In this document: positions 19,693-32,845 of the stretch, piece after piece
Layout: each line of letters opens with the position of its first letter
How positions within the stretch are numbered: the stretch's first letter is position 1
Assembly: GCA_039000515.1 (NCBI GenBank)
Contig: JBCFYV010002255.1
Location: 46,472,812 to 46,536,811, forward strand
DNA from: Timema cristinae
Taxonomy: Eukaryota; Arthropoda; Insecta; Phasmatodea; Timematidae
DNA: 64,000 nt
Direction: 5' to 3'
The notes under the pieces: generated by a model
Database searches by the model: none
The model's input: the letters and a program-made list of their open reading frames with translations, nothing else
Told to the model about the DNA's origin: nothing
Translations under genes and position numbers: made by a program

Positions 19693-21088
19693 TACTTTCT
19701 AAAGATTATCAGAAGGGTTTCTAATGAATCTTAATCTAAAAATATTAAAATATATTACCTGAAAAACTATCCCAGCATCCCCACGCCCTCCCCGGAGAAC
19801 AATTTTTAGGCTTTCCTCGTTCACTCGTAGAAATCTAGTGCAGGAAGCAATATTAAACACCGCAATTTCGGGACTTCCCTAGGACATGTGTTTTTTCCCA
19901 GATGGTGCGGGTAGCACTAACTAACCGGAGGGCTGAGTGGATGTTCAACTCTGAATGGATGGAAAGAATATCATGACCAATTCTCGGGTGTGACAGTCAT
20001 TATTACATTTAGTACCGAATTGTATACAATAATACAATAACTAATAATGTTCAATTGGTGTGGCCTAATTGTTTTAAAGAACACGCTAACATATTTAATT
20101 TTAACTTTTCAGATTATAATCAATTCCTATCAAAATTAATAATCACTCGTTAGTAAACCCGTATTTTCCAATATATTCAATATAAAATAATATCGTGTTC
20201 ATTGTAAAGAATATACGTAATTTTGACTCCATCTACCCAAGTGATCATAAATTGTGCAATCAAAACTTTATTTAGTTTTATACTAAGCGATCAAATGTTG
20301 TGTAATGAATCCCCTCATCTAACGGGGGGATTGTTAGTGGCAGGTAGAGAGAGTGAGGGTGTCTCTCTCTCTCTCTCTCTAAATGTAATTCCGATAACAA
20401 TCACAAGTGGGGAAGAAATGGGCCGTTAAATTAAACGTGTTCTCCGTGGGAGTGGTTAACTCGGACACCAGCTGCCAATCACCGAACCTTGTATTCTATA
20501 TTCATTATCCAACTAACATTATAAAGACCGGAAGCCACTGTTACCGATAGGCCTGCCTGGCGTTCAATTACTTTTGTCTCATCACAACAGGGAAACCAAT
20601 ATTGTATTTAAAGCTCGCGAGCTAGATGGTTGTTTGTATATGAAAAGGTTCATAAATAGCATCCGGTTATTAGGTCGAGCTAACCATTGGTTCGGGATCC
20701 TCACCACATATTTATCATACAATTTTTTAATACAAGCTTAAACAAGAATTTTAAATTCAGTTTTCTGGTAATTAGGGCTATTGACTGGTGATTCACCTAG
20801 CATAGGCCTATTTACATTTTTATATGAATAATGTTTATTGTGGACCGTGGACCGTGTTAGTTCACGAGGCTAGTTCTACTATTATCCCCTCAGTTATCAT
20901 TTGACAATGCCTCTAGTTTAAAAACCTGCGACAATTACTAAGTCACCGACCAGAATGGCAGACAAGAATCTGGGCCCTTAGATTTAAAACTTGCGAGTAA
21001 CAAGTCGTTAGATATTACTCGATACTCGATAGAAATCTCGTCACACTGGCGACTAGCGAGCGGATCTTAAACATCTCGGAAGTAACCA
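19693..21088. other. No gene recognised; (CT)n tract
   Basis: Holds 'gagagagtgagggtgtctctct..' with a CT run at 20358-20381, and otherwise single-copy-looking sequence. Several short frames exist but lack conserved motifs. A GC-balanced block at 20520-20620 has no recognisable product. Confidence 0.4.
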
Positions 21089-21795
21089 CTGACCAGTACA
21101 AACATCCTGGTGTTCTTGTATAGCTTATAGCTTGTTCTGACCAGTACAAACATCCTGGTGTTCTTGTATAGTTTATAGCTTGTTCTGACCAGTACAAACA
21201 TCCTGGTGTTCTTGTATAGTTTATAGCTCGTTCTGACCAGTACAAACATCCTGGTGTTCTTGTATAGTTTATAGCTCGTTCTGATCAGTACAAACATCCT
21301 GGTGTTCTTGTATAGCTTATAGCTTGTTCTGACCAGTACAAACATCCTGGTGTTCTTGTATAGTTTATAGCTCGTTCTGACCAGTACAAACATCCTGGTG
21401 TTCTTGTATAGCTTATAGCTTGTTCTGACCAGTACAAACATCCTGGTGTTCTTGTATAGTTTATAGCTCGTTCTGACCAGTACAAACATCCTGGTGTTCT
21501 TGTATAGTTTATAGCTCGTTCTGATCAGTACAAACATCCTGGTGTTCTTGTATAGTTTATAGCTCGTTCTGATCAGTACAAACATCCTGGTGTTCTTGTA
21601 TAGCTTATAGCTTGTTCTGACCAGTACAAACATCCTGGTGTTCTTGTATAGCTTATAGCTTGTTCTGACCAGTACAAACATCCTGGTGTTCTTTTATAGC
21701 TTATAGCTTGTTCTGACCAGTACAAACATCCTTCTGTTCTTGTATAGCTTATAGCTCGTTCTGACCAGTACAAACATCCTGGTGTTCTTATGTAG
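21089..21795. repeat. 48-bp minisatellite, about 15 copies
   Basis: The unit is 'ctgaccagtacaaacatcct' + 'ggtgttcttgtatag' + '(c/t)ttatagct(t/c)gtt'. Copies differ at a few fixed positions (CTGACC/CTGATC, AGCTT/AGTTT, GCTT/GCTC). 48 is divisible by 3, so the array is open in several minus-strand frames. I do not regard those frames as genes. Confidence 0.95.
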
Positions 21796-22240
21796 CCTAT
21801 AGTTTGTTCTTAATGTCTAAATGGTTGATGGTTTTTAAATACAATTACCGACTTAGTAATGTTAGTTGGAAATGGATCCAATGTTTTGTAATGTGTGTTT
21901 CATCCACCCTCTCGCCACCCAAACACATCTGTGCGTGCGGTAACAGACCTCATGATGTGGGCAGGATCATTTAGGTTAAAAGTGTCAATTCCATCTTAGC
22001 GATCTACTTAATTTTATTTCACTTGTCTTGAAAGCTTGTGTGAAATAAATGATTTGGAGCTAACTACAATTACTTGGACCCTGGATAAAAGTTGTTGTAT
22101 TGTTGTGACAGGGATGATGGATGCAGGCGTGGTTGGCATGTTGGTAGCTCTGGTGTTCTCGTATCGTTCATCGCAACAGACATTGGTCACACCTTCTGGC
22201 AGAGACTACAAACAGCGTTTACTGCTCTCATTAATTTGTA
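21796..22240. other. Spacer between minisatellites
   Basis: Single-copy-looking sequence with a short plus-strand frame (22036-22293) that runs into the next array. No recognised motif. Confidence 0.4.
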
Positions 22241-22873
22241 GCTCAGGCTTACCGAGTCACCTCAAGCTCAGCGAGTTACCTCATACTCAGTGAGTTACCT
22301 CAGGCTCAGTGAGTTACCTCAGGCTCAGTGAGTTACCTCAGGCTCAGCGAGCTACCTCAGGCTCAGTGAGTTACCTCAGGCTCAGCGAGTTACCTCATAC
22401 TCTGTGAGTCACTTCAGGCTCAGTGAGTTACCTCAGGCTCAGTGAGTTACCTCAGGCTCAGTGAGTTACCTCAAGCTCAGCGAGTCACTTCAGGCTCAGT
22501 GATTTTCCTCAGGCTCAGTGAGTTAACTCAGGCTCAGCGAGTTACCTCATACTCTGTGAGTCACTTCAGGCTCAGTGAGTTACCTCAGGCTCAGTGAGTT
22601 ACCTCAGGCTCAGTGAGTTACCTCAGGCTCAGTGAGTTAACTCAGGCTCAGCGAGTTACCTCATACTCTGTGAGTCACTTCAGGCTCAGTGAGTTACCTC
22701 AGGCTCAGTGAGTTACCTCAGGCTCAGCGAGTTACCTCATACTCTGTGAGTCACTTCAGGCTCAGTGAGTCACTTCAGGCTCAGTGAGTCACTTCAGGCT
22801 CAGTGAGTCACTTCAGGCTCAGTGAGTCACTTCAGGCTCAGTGAGTTACCTTAGGCTCAGCGAGTCACCTCAG
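22241..22873. repeat. 19-bp minisatellite with higher-order structure, ~33 copies
   Basis: The basic unit is 'ctcaggctcagtgagttac'. A variant block 'cagcgagttacctcatactctgtgagtcacttcagg' recurs near 22385, 22540, 22655 and 22728, so several basic units were copied together. The 3' end switches to 'ttcaggctcagtgagtcac' units. The period is not divisible by 3, and no long frame exists. Confidence 0.95.
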
Positions 22874-23257
22874 AAAACCTCACGATACACATAGGGATGA
22901 GAGCCTGTATTAAATGTCTGTAAAAGTGTATAGTCCCTTAATACTCGCGCCCGTCCCGAGAAAGTCTCATATCCATACTGATGGGATAGGGAAGCTACAT
23001 TTTACCATTACTTGCTTGGATAGGGAATACGCCCGACCAAGAATAGAAACCGGATAATACCAATACAGGTGAACAAGATACTACCAATACAGGTGAACAA
23101 GATACTGACATCTTGGTCCACGTCCCCGACAATGCAGATACTTCCATGAACAAAATTAACAAATGAGAAATCAAGAGTATTATCCTATTTACACTTGTAG
23201 ATATTGTGACAATTTTTAAGATACAAGTTGATGTATTTATAATAGTCTATTTATTTA
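22874..23257. other. Short spacer before the gap
   Basis: Includes a 22-base direct duplication around 'aataccaatacaggtgaaca' (about 23055-23100). No coding signal. It ends at the run of Ns. Confidence 0.5.
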
Positions 23258-23357
23258 NNNNNNNNNNNNNNNNNNNNNNNNNNNNNNNNNNNNNNNNNNN
23301 NNNNNNNNNNNNNNNNNNNNNNNNNNNNNNNNNNNNNNNNNNNNNNNNNNNNNNNNN
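23258..23357. other. Assembly gap, 100 Ns
   Basis: Exactly 100 unspecified bases, the conventional placeholder for a gap of unknown size. It lies between two minisatellite arrays, where short-read assembly commonly fails. Linkage across it should be treated with care. Confidence 0.99.
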
Positions 23358-23977
23358 GTTTAAAGCAGAAAAATAGAACACAAAAAACCAAATCATTATT
23401 CAGTAATGTTATTTCAATATAAAACTAACTACAACTTTCCTTTAACCAGGGGTCAGAAACCCATGTACGTATTTTCTACAAAATTAAATAAATGTTTGGA
23501 TTAATAACGAACTTGATATCTGATTCAAATGGTTTAGTTCACTTTATAACAATCCTCTTTTTATTTGTTATTGTTTAATTATTCCTTCTACAATATTTAA
23601 ATTTTTTAATGGCTGTACTATATAATTGATTATTAAAGTGATGGGTTTGTTGTTGAAACTTAAGTTCTCCCATTCATGAAATTTAAATTTGTTTTTTAAA
23701 CCCAATTTCTTAGGGGGTTTTTAAAATGTTATTTTGTCTGTTTTAATTGATTGATTTCTTGTTTATACAATTTATTTTTGAATATTTTAAATTTCCCTTG
23801 GAATATTCTTATTTAATTTGTGTAATTGAATTAAGAAGTATACCAATCAATTTAATTGCTGTTTTATTAAAAGTCCTTTATTTAATTTTTATACAGTTAA
23901 TATTTCTCCTTACAACAAATAAAAATAATATAACTAAAATCAGGGGGGTATATACTAAAACACTGCTAAGTTTTTTG
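23358..23977. other. AT-rich, nothing recognised
   Basis: Very AT-rich with one random-looking frame (23747-23992) of hydrophobic low-complexity codons. No supported feature. Confidence 0.5.
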
Positions 23978-24830
23978 GTGAGTATACCCTAATAAACCTG
24001 CTATGCCTCTAGTGAGTATACCCTAAGACACTGCTATGGGCTCTGGTGAGTATAGCCAGATATAATTATATATCTCAGGTGGTAGTGGCTACGACACTGC
24101 TTTTGTCTCAGGTGGGTAGTGGCTATGACACTGCTATGTCTCAGGTGGGTAGTGGCTACGACACTGCTATGTCTCAGGTGGGTAGTGGCTATGACACTAC
24201 TATATCTCAGGTGGGTAGTGGCTATGACACTGCTATGTCTCAGGTGGGTAGTGGCTATGACACTGCTATGTCTCAGGTGGGTAGTGGCTATGACACTGCT
24301 ATGTCTCAGGTGGGTAGTGGCTACGACACTGCTATGTCTCAGGTGGGTAGTGGCTATGACACTACTATATCTCAGGTGGGTAGTGGCTATGACACTGCTA
24401 TGTCTCAGGTGGGTAGTGGCTATGACACTACTATATCTCAGGTGGTAGTGGCTATGACACTGCTATGTCTCAGGTGGGTAGTGGCTATGACACTGCTATA
24501 TCTCAGGTGGGTAGTGGCTATGATACTGCTATGTCTCAGGTGGGTAGTGGCTATGACACTGCTATGTCTCAGGTGGGTAGTGGCTATGACACTGCTATAT
24601 CTCAGGTGGGTAGTGGCTATGACACTGCTATGTCTCTGTTGAGTATAGCCTAAGACACTGCTATGTCTCTATTGAGTATAGCCTAAGACACTGCTAAGTC
24701 TATGTTGAGTATAGCCTAAGACACTGATAAGTCTCTGTTGAGTATAGCCTAAGACACTGATAAGTCTCTGTTGAGTATAGCCTAAGACACTGATAAGTCT
24801 CTGTTGAGTATAGCCTAAGACAAAGCTAGG
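23978..24830. repeat. 33-bp minisatellite, ~17 core copies plus diverged edges
   Basis: The core (24085-24640) repeats 'tatgtctcaggtgggtagtg' + 'gctatgacactgc', period 33. On both edges related 33-bp units read 'tgagtatagcctaagacac' + 'tg.taagtctctgt', older and more diverged, so homogenisation acts at the centre. The in-frame peptide SQVGSGYDTAM is a consequence of a period divisible by 3. There is no start context or flanking gene to suggest a real protein. Confidence 0.95.
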
Positions 24831-27737
24831 TCTCTGCTCTGTATCAGAAATGATATCCTTCCAAAATAAGGAACCAGTATTGGTAATATCAGGAGTAGTA
24901 AGTGTGGACGAAAAGTCTACAACAATATCATCAGTCGTTGTGGCAGATAAAGCCAGAAGTGAAAGAGACGTGAAGAAAATAGGAGAAATGGTGTGTAAAC
25001 TTTGGATAAAAAGAGTAGGATAGTGTAAGGAACAATTGAAACATGATGAAAAAGTGGGTAAGGACCAATTGTGACAGCAACTAGTGAAAGAAGCAGATGT
25101 GATATTACAGCAAATCTAGAAGAAGGGGACGTGAAGATTACTGACGTAGTGCCACACTTCTATCCCAAATAAGAGGAAAACCTTCAGCTCTCAAGATGGG
25201 TAGAACATCACAACCTCAACCTGGTGCTTCGTCACTTAGTAAGGAAGAGCCATGAGAAAGGCAACACCGAGGCGCAGGACAGAATACAGTTAAAAGTGGT
25301 AAGTTTACACAATTATATATCCTAATTAAGGGAAATTTTAAACAAAGTATTTAAAGAAGGAAGTAAGGATGTGATTTGGAAGAGGTTTATAAGTACTTCG
25401 TTCAATCACACGGTGCACTGCCTTCGATACGAAAGAGAAATGGTCGACAGAAAAAGCGGTCGACAAAATGTTTGCATACATTTGTAAGGCTAGGTGGTAC
25501 AAGTGGTTGACACGAGTAGGTACAACCGGTCGAAAAACTGAGGTATAGGAGTTTCAAGTGATCGACAAACTTAATAAAGGAGATACAGGTGGTCGAAAGA
25601 AAAGCGGTAGTCAAAGAGTCAGGTAGAAACCGTCATGATGAATCCAGTTAAGAAGGATCAAGTAACCAAGTTAATACATTACGAACCAATTTTTCAACAA
25701 CGGAATTATAAACGGAAGATAATATAGAAATAACTGATTATTAATATTGGAAATATAATAAAGTTATATATTATGTTTTCAAAAGTTCAAACTCTTTGTT
25801 TATATGTTGCTAGAGTTTTTACGTTATGTTACGCGAATCCTGATCACACTCTTTTTAATTCAAGTTAACGTTAATTTACGTGAACACTAAGTTGAGCGTG
25901 ATCCCCATCATCTACTGCAGTGATATCTACGTTGGTGGACGAATGTTTAAGGCAATAGGCAGTGTCTCTGGCGAAGGGTCTTTCAGGGCTTTAATCTCAG
26001 CCTAGTGTAATGGGGGTGTATTTTCTGTTTATTCCTAAAGGTTTTTGACTTTCCCTCTATGTAAATGCTAGTACACTTCCTCTAAATTTCACTGATTACT
26101 TTCTTCCTCATCAGTGTAAATATTCGGATAGCCTGACCGGTAGTAAAAATGTTGCAAAAATGCAAATCAAAATAACCTCAGGAGAGCTGCCTAGGTGATC
26201 GCCTAAAGATGATCCGAAAATATAGAACATATTTTAATCAAGTCCAGAACTATCCCACCATAACATTTCCTTAGTTTTATTTGAACTGTTCCAAAATTAT
26301 ATTTTTAATGATAAAACAGTATTTTTCTTTTAAGTACCCCTTGTTTACGAAAGGATGTAACTTACCTTGCATGGCTACACCAAGATATGGGCCTAGTGTA
26401 GTTCACGGTCAGACTTCTACCCTTACAAGGTAGGTTAAATGGCGTTCTCCTCTAACTATGAAAGAATTATGTGATAAAATCAACTCCAGATTTTTTGTTA
26501 TTATTAATGGATGCTCTACGTACTTTGTTCGAACAACCTGATCACATTATCAGACGACTTCAAAATAGCCTATTACTATGAAAAACCCAACATCCAGTCC
26601 CCCATCCAACAATTTACCAACAATAAATATTCGATCAAGCCGGGAATTGTAACCGGGATTCCAAGCAAATTTGGCACAAGCGCTACCGACTGTGATAAGG
26701 TGCTGATTTAAGACCGCCAATTCAGCCAAGAATCAAACCCCAACCTGATTATTAGCGGTGATAAAGTGTCATGAAAGTATAACTCTAATAAACTGACCAA
26801 CAACCATTGATTTTCAACCAAAAGTATATTATGGTATCATAAAGGATTGTTTTTAACATATAAATATATTTTCAAATATTTAAATTAGTCTTGTAAATTG
26901 CAAAAAAATCAAACTCTTTTGAATAAACCAACGAAGTAAATTTACTCACATATGAATGTAAAATTGACTAAACGTTGTATATATAGTCAATTATATTAAT
27001 TTATATGTTTTTTACGTTATGTTTTTTATGTGTTTTATTTAATGAGCTCACACAACTCTTCAATTTTAAACCCTACAAAACTGTCTTATAATTCTGTACT
27101 CTTTGGCCCGGACAAAGTGTAAATCGTGTTTTCCACTCTACAACTTCAAAACGCCACCAAACATAAATGGAAGGTGCAATTGTTCCGTAGTTATTCTAAA
27201 AAAATAGAACCATTTTATAATTAATTTCAGATAATATATTCATGTAAAATCAAAAGAAAAAGTTTCGATTCAGACAACTTTTTGATGTTTTATTTGAAAT
27301 GTTTCAAGAGTTATAAAAGTTGTTTTTAATCTCATGTAAAATAAATTAATTTCAAACTTTGCATGCGTTATTCATGACTATTGCCATAGCCACCATAAAA
27401 TATTCACTTTAATACACTAATAGAACGAAACTTATGATGTGATATATTTGAAAACTCGTGAAACTGAGGCACAAAGTGAATTTTATATATTGTAAAAAGA
27501 AAGCTTTTTAGTTTATATTGCTTTGATTAGATGCATCAATTAATGTTATATAATCGAGCTTGTTAATTTCTTAGGAATAACCATGTTCGTTTTTAGGATA
27601 AAAAATTGCAACTCCGCTTAGTAAAGAAAGGACAGCACTAACGGGGAAACCAATGGGCTAGAAAGAGATGGTAAGTGTCCATTATAGCCTCTGCTGCAAT
27701 TTAAATATGGAATGGCCTATAGGAATTTAAAAACAAC
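24831..27737. other. Single-copy-looking region, no gene recognised
   Basis: 24831-25640 is purine-rich with many GA-rich words and no motif. 25640-27737 is AT-rich. Short frames (for example 26511-26711) have no family resemblance. Host regulatory or intronic sequence is possible but cannot be shown. Confidence 0.35.
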
Positions 27738-28515
27738 CCGCTTCCGTGGCCGAGTGGTCTAACGCGTCAAGCTTGATTCACACTTACGTCTCAAGTAGAA
27801 AGCACAACAGAGAATCCGCTCTGCTTAGTGGCGCAGCAGTTTACATTCACTCGGAAAGTTGTACATTTCTGTTTACCCATGATGCATTGAAACATCAAAT
27901 TACAACCAGCTTATTGCCTACAGTACTGTGTGTTTTCATAAACTTTTCTAAGATGTCGTGTTTTACCGATCTGTTGAGAAGTAATGTCAAACATTTCTGG
28001 AAAGAAAAATAAAAGAAAATAGCAGTACTTGCAGCTATACTAACTAAAGAAGAACAACAAAGTATGGAAGCGTATGGACGCTAGGGTCTGCTTCGCTACT
28101 TTTGTTTATAAAATATAGTGCATTGAGGAAAGCTAGCGCATGCGCTGATCGGGTCTATCCAAAGCGGATTTTATGGAGAAGAGCTGTTAACGCAGAGATT
28201 GTCTCTACTAGAGCAACGCAGTGATTGGATTGGAGCGGCCACGTGACCACAGTTAGGCACTGCTCTTGTTTTTCGGCAAAAGTGTGAATCAACAGTATCT
28301 CTTTTGTTGGACTGGCCTGCTGAAGACGAGAAGATCGGGGTTCGATTCCGGGTGGGTGCTTTAAGTGAGGTTTTATCCTAAATGGTTTTCAACTCTCACG
28401 CCACACAAATATGGGTGCACTTCCCCTAAAATTCATCCTTTCTCATACCCAGCCATTTAGCGTAATTAGTACAAGACATATAGCCTTAACATGTAGTAAT
28501 ACATGGTGTTAATAA
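27738..28515 (+). repeat. tRNA-derived SINE interrupted by a MITE
   Basis: The head 'cttccgtggccgagtggtct' + 'aacgcgtc' carries an A box. After the insertion, 'cggggttcgattccgggtgg' carries a B box (28338-28357). The body then matches other family members: 'atcctaaatggttttcaact', 'gcgtaattagtac' and a tail 'gtagtaatacatggtgttaa' followed by an A/T-rich end. The insertion 27773-28292 separates A and B boxes, so this copy cannot be transcribed as a normal SINE. Confidence 0.8.
27773..28292. mobile_element. 520-bp MITE with 13-bp terminal inverted repeats
   Basis: Begins TTGATTCACACTT and ends AAGTGTGAATCAA, exact inverted copies. The interior has no transposase. The open frame 27746-28012 bridges SINE and MITE and is an artefact. 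I could not resolve a target duplication ('gtcaagc' left, 'cagtatc' right), so the superfamily is not assigned. Confidence 0.75.
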
Positions 28516-30654
28516 AAATAAAATTTTAATTCAAAACAAGAAACGTAGAGAGGCCATAAAACAACACCTGATCCCGACTATTGAAGGTCGGGATAAAACA
28601 TATTATATTGTTGCATAATCGACGAGGTTTCATGAATCATGGAATACGATGCATCACGGTGTACACCGTGGGAGACGAACTTAGACCACTAATGACGTCT
28701 CAGCTTCATTCTTCATCGCCCAGATTTTTCTTCTTTCCTTCAGGTCATCAAATATTTTAATCCTTTTTCCTAAACTTCTCTTTCCTTCAACCTTGCCCTT
28801 TATAACGTCATGTAGAAGAGAGCTAAGGATATATATAATGTACAATATAAATACAGTATGGTTTAAAAATAATTATTTTTCCAAATAAAGAGCAATCTTA
28901 AATAAAATACGTTTTTAATCCTTGAAGATACTCACTATTGAGAAATGAGTGTCTTCCTCTTGGTGTCTGTTACTCTCTCAAGAAATTAACACTATACCGA
29001 ACACTGATTATGCCAGCCATTTTGTTTCAAGAGGGCGAGTACAAAACGACTAATCACGACCTTTTCCACAACACAAACTTATCGGAATTTTATAAAACAA
29101 ATCCAGTGAAATTTTGTTGAATTTTACATTCATTCAACGCCATGACACTTCTCCCATTAATTTAATCTCAATCACCTAATTAAACAACTAACTGTTGAAT
29201 ATGTCTCTAGATACGAAAAAGATTTTGTATTCGGATATATCCAAAGTCATCTTGTCACTAAATTTGATGTATCTAAACATTTTTTTAAATGGTTTTAGTA
29301 GATGTTTTATTAGTACAACACAAGCTTTAAATTAACAATATATGTAAGTAGTTTAGTTTAAAATCAATAGTATTGTTGTTTAAAAGCAACCAGAAATAGG
29401 CCTAATATAGTTTAATTGATAGCTTATATGAATCAAGTTTCTACCATTTTCAGTAGATATTTAAAACAAAGTAATATTGACTTTCAAAGTGAATTCTTCA
29501 CATGGATTGGCGAAAGAAAGCGCAAAAGATGACGTTAATGATGATTTTACAGTCTTGGCTTGGAGCGTAGCGATAGAAAATTCAGAAGCCCTATTACTGC
29601 AAAAAAAATGTTACACAGATAAGACAAAATAATTTTGACCTGACTTGGATTCCAACTGACAAAAATACCAGAGATGGTTAGTCAACACATTGAGAGGAGA
29701 GAAGTATATCTCCTTAGTGATCATAATTCTAGCAACTATCCAAAACCTATTGAGCGGGACTTTGATGACTGAAACATTATCACATAGAACTTTCTACATA
29801 ACACAAAATAATCTAAAAATGTATAATCTTCATATGTTATTTCCTAATGTATGTGAGTGTCTGTCGACAACCAACCGAAGACCCTAGATGAATTATAAAG
29901 AGGAAACTTTGCACATTTATAATATCGAGCACAGGACAGAAACGAGCGTAGCCAGCTTTAAAGTTTATACTTATTTTTTTCTATTTTGTATTTATTTAAT
30001 ATACATATGATTAATTTAGTTCACTTTTACTTTATTCACTCAAACTTAATAACTAATATAATTTTTACTTCAACAAACAAACCTCAACCTTAAATGTGCT
30101 TATCAATTTAAGGCTGAATTTCGTTATGTTGGTTAATATATAAATCAACCTGCCATAGACCAGCATAAAAACTAGTTTTTAAAGTAAAACACACAAACAT
30201 ATGAATGAAAACTAGGACTTAATTAACATGACTAAGTCAAAGACACACTTTACAAATGGAAACTAAACAAGAATCATTTGTATGCAATGAAAAACTATTC
30301 CTAGCTCATTTAGGTTTGAATTCAAATAAACATGAATATAGATTTATAACACGTACATCAAGTTGGACCACCACATTATCCAATTCAATTAAAATTCATT
30401 AATTCTTTCTCAAATTCCGATGAGGTCTTCTCAAATTATTTATCTTTTGTCTAAATAGTTTACCTCTTTTCCTACACGCTAATGCGTGTACACTTGATCT
30501 AAAACTCCATAATCATGTGTTGTCAAAACCGCCACATTTAGAGCGTATTATAGTTCATTTTGATACAGTTGGTGAAACAAATTATTAGAACAAGCTGTGG
30601 ATAAGGACGGGAGACACAAGAAAGAGATGGTATACGGTAACTGGTATTGTCATT
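28516..30654. other. AT-rich region, no gene recognised
   Basis: Contains a short palindrome 'cacggtgtacaccgtg' at about 28656. Otherwise there are only short random-looking frames, with no repeat that I could match elsewhere in the window. Confidence 0.4.
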
Positions 30655-31393
30655 GAGACTTCCAGGAACGTATCTTACTCAAATACTTTATAAAGATGCA
30701 CTATAACAAATAGATACCCATGTATGAGATTCATACGAAAAATACCTGTTTTTAACATGGAGTACATTGATTAGATGGAGAGTATCTTGGGTGACGATAT
30801 AATTTGTATCTTTTTATCTATTTAGCCTCGTATGGGAGGCTTCCGTAATGTCGTAGATAATATTGTATTGCATTATCGCGTGTAATATTGTCGTTTATAT
30901 TCCTTATAAAAATATATTAATTAATCAAACACTTTCATTTTATTTAAAATCAAGCAATGATTAGTATTTGTTGCCAGGAAACATTCAATATATTATAATA
31001 GTGGTTTCCTAGATACATATTATTGTTGTGTTTTATTTTATCTAGCTAAAATATATACTTATTAATATGTATGGTAAATTATTTAAATGAAACTATGTTG
31101 TGAGTAACAGAATATTTTCAAATTTAAAACTTCATGTTGTGTGTCCCTCCACCAACCAGTAGAACAGTCTCCAAAACTTTTACAATATAAGCTCCATGCT
31201 TCTTTTAAAAATTTTAAAAATCGTTAATATCAAATTAGCCCTATTAAAAAAAATTGTTCTTCTGATTGGAATTGTTTACTTTTTAAAAGCTTTTGACAAT
31301 TTAAATCCAGAAATAAATCGTTATGATATAGACCAGATGATGGGATCTTCAACTTACTTCAAGATTTATTTGTATGTATTGGTTGATATTTAG
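30655..31393. repeat. Duplicated block, copy 1 (partner 41755-42531)
   Basis: Collinear similarity to 41755-42531 over about 750 bp. Shared anchors include 'agacttccagga', 'cgcgtgtaatattg', 'aaatcaagcaatgatta', 'tgccaggaaaca', 'caatatattataata', 'gtagaacagtc.ccaaaa.ttttacaatataagctcc' and 'atttgtatgtatt'. The copies differ by many substitutions and small indels, so the duplication is old. No conserved reading frame was seen. Confidence 0.85.
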
Positions 31394-32699
31394 AACAAAA
31401 TTTATCATTGGGGAACAACAGCTATGCAGTGATCTAGAATAACTAAAGTTATAATTAACTTAAAAGTAGTATGTGTATTTGCTATTAGATTTTACCAGTA
31501 TTATTGTTTGGAGTTGTTCAACCCCCCACCTCCCCCTTTCCAAAATTTCACGTAGGTTTGGCGCGGTCATTATTTTCGCTCTTCGGAGTACCGAATATTT
31601 CATAAATTGCGAGATCTGTATAATGTTTAAATTATTTTCATACACATAAAGAGATAACATTTTAATGGTACTTTTTTAACCTCGAGATTACGATGAATAT
31701 TTTCGTTTTATATGCTTTCGAAACAAAAAATGAATTTCTGATTCTGTTTTTCTTATCTATATCCTGGCTTAGAGCCGAAAACATTTTTCCGAATTTTGAA
31801 ACCTGGTATCTAGGGCAATTAGATTTTTATCAATAGGAGTGGTTAGAGCTATATATATCCAAACCTAAATTTAAAGGCTGTTTACAAGAGATTTTTTCGA
31901 AATCAACGATAAAAGTTTTAATTAAAGTTTGTACCTAGACACTTTTTAGTAGTACAAACAAAATGACTCAACCAATTTTTCCGAAAAAATTACTTGGAGT
32001 GTTTTAGGCGAATAATAACAATGTTGATAATATCGACGCAACTATTTGAAATATTAAACTATTCATCTTTGAATAATTGTTAGATAAAGAAATATATTTT
32101 TATAAACCAATAATTTCAAAAGGATAGGAAAATATATAGTTTTAACACAGGTCTGGGGATTGAAGAGATTATTTATGTGTTAGATTTTGATGCTTTTTAA
32201 CTATTATGTTTCTGCAACAATATATATTATTTCATTTCAATGATTTTATGTATTTTTAGTAAATGTTTCCATTTTTACTCAAAAGAGCGAGAAAGTCGGT
32301 CTGGGGCACCATGCATTTATTTTTCCACCAAAATTGAGAGAAAATAATTATTTTAAGCTAAAATATAATTATTTACTAATGATCTTGATAAAAAATATGA
32401 TTTTGGTATTTGTTCTGTGAAATTGAGAGATGGTATTTGTTTTAACTTAAAATATTGTATCGTGTATTTCATACAATCTCTGGACTTTTAAATGGATTAA
32501 AATTATTTAATAACATATGTGATGACACTACACACCCTTATATTGTTGCACAGCATTATTTTCAATCAAAATTATTTAAAAACAAATAATGGCCCTTTCT
32601 TAATTTTAATCATGAAATATATCATATTTCCAATTTTTTTCCGTTAACTTATTTTGGTTTGGATGAATTGTTATTAAATTTAATATTATATTCTTGAAA
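31394..32699. other. AT-rich region, nothing recognised
   Basis: No coding or repeat feature supported. Confidence 0.45.
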
Positions 32700-32815
32700 A
32701 TCCACATATATGGAGGGAGAGTGGAATTAGTAAACCATTTAGGAAAATGCATCCCCAGTCCACCCAACCGAAATTCTATCCTTAATATCCCAGTCCTCGG
32801 TGGTCTAGTTTAATA
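32700..32815 (-). repeat. Degenerate SINE relic
   Basis: 'ggagggagagtggaattagt' + 'aaaccatttaggaaaa' + '..ccccagtccacccaaccgaaattc' matches the body of the SINE at 36851-37112 ('gagagtggaaaaccatttag', 'ccccagttcacccgaccaagattcgaac'). The tRNA head is decayed. Confidence 0.6.
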
Positions 32816-32845
32816 CGGAACAAGTGCGTTACTAAACTACAGCTG

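Noticed and set aside
21067..21681. Minus-strand 204-codon repetitive protein
   Set aside because: Product of a 48-bp minisatellite whose period is divisible by three. Other frames are equally open and there is no start or flanking context.
22241..22873. CRISPR-like array of short repeats
   Set aside because: Units are contiguous at 19 bp with no unique spacers, and the genome is eukaryotic.
24046..24642. Repetitive protein with 11-residue SQVGSGYDTAM units
   Set aside because: 33-bp minisatellite. The edges show diverged noncoding units of the same period.
27746..28012. 88-codon frame starting MAEWSNASS
   Set aside because: It crosses the SINE/MITE junction, so it cannot be an ancestral gene.
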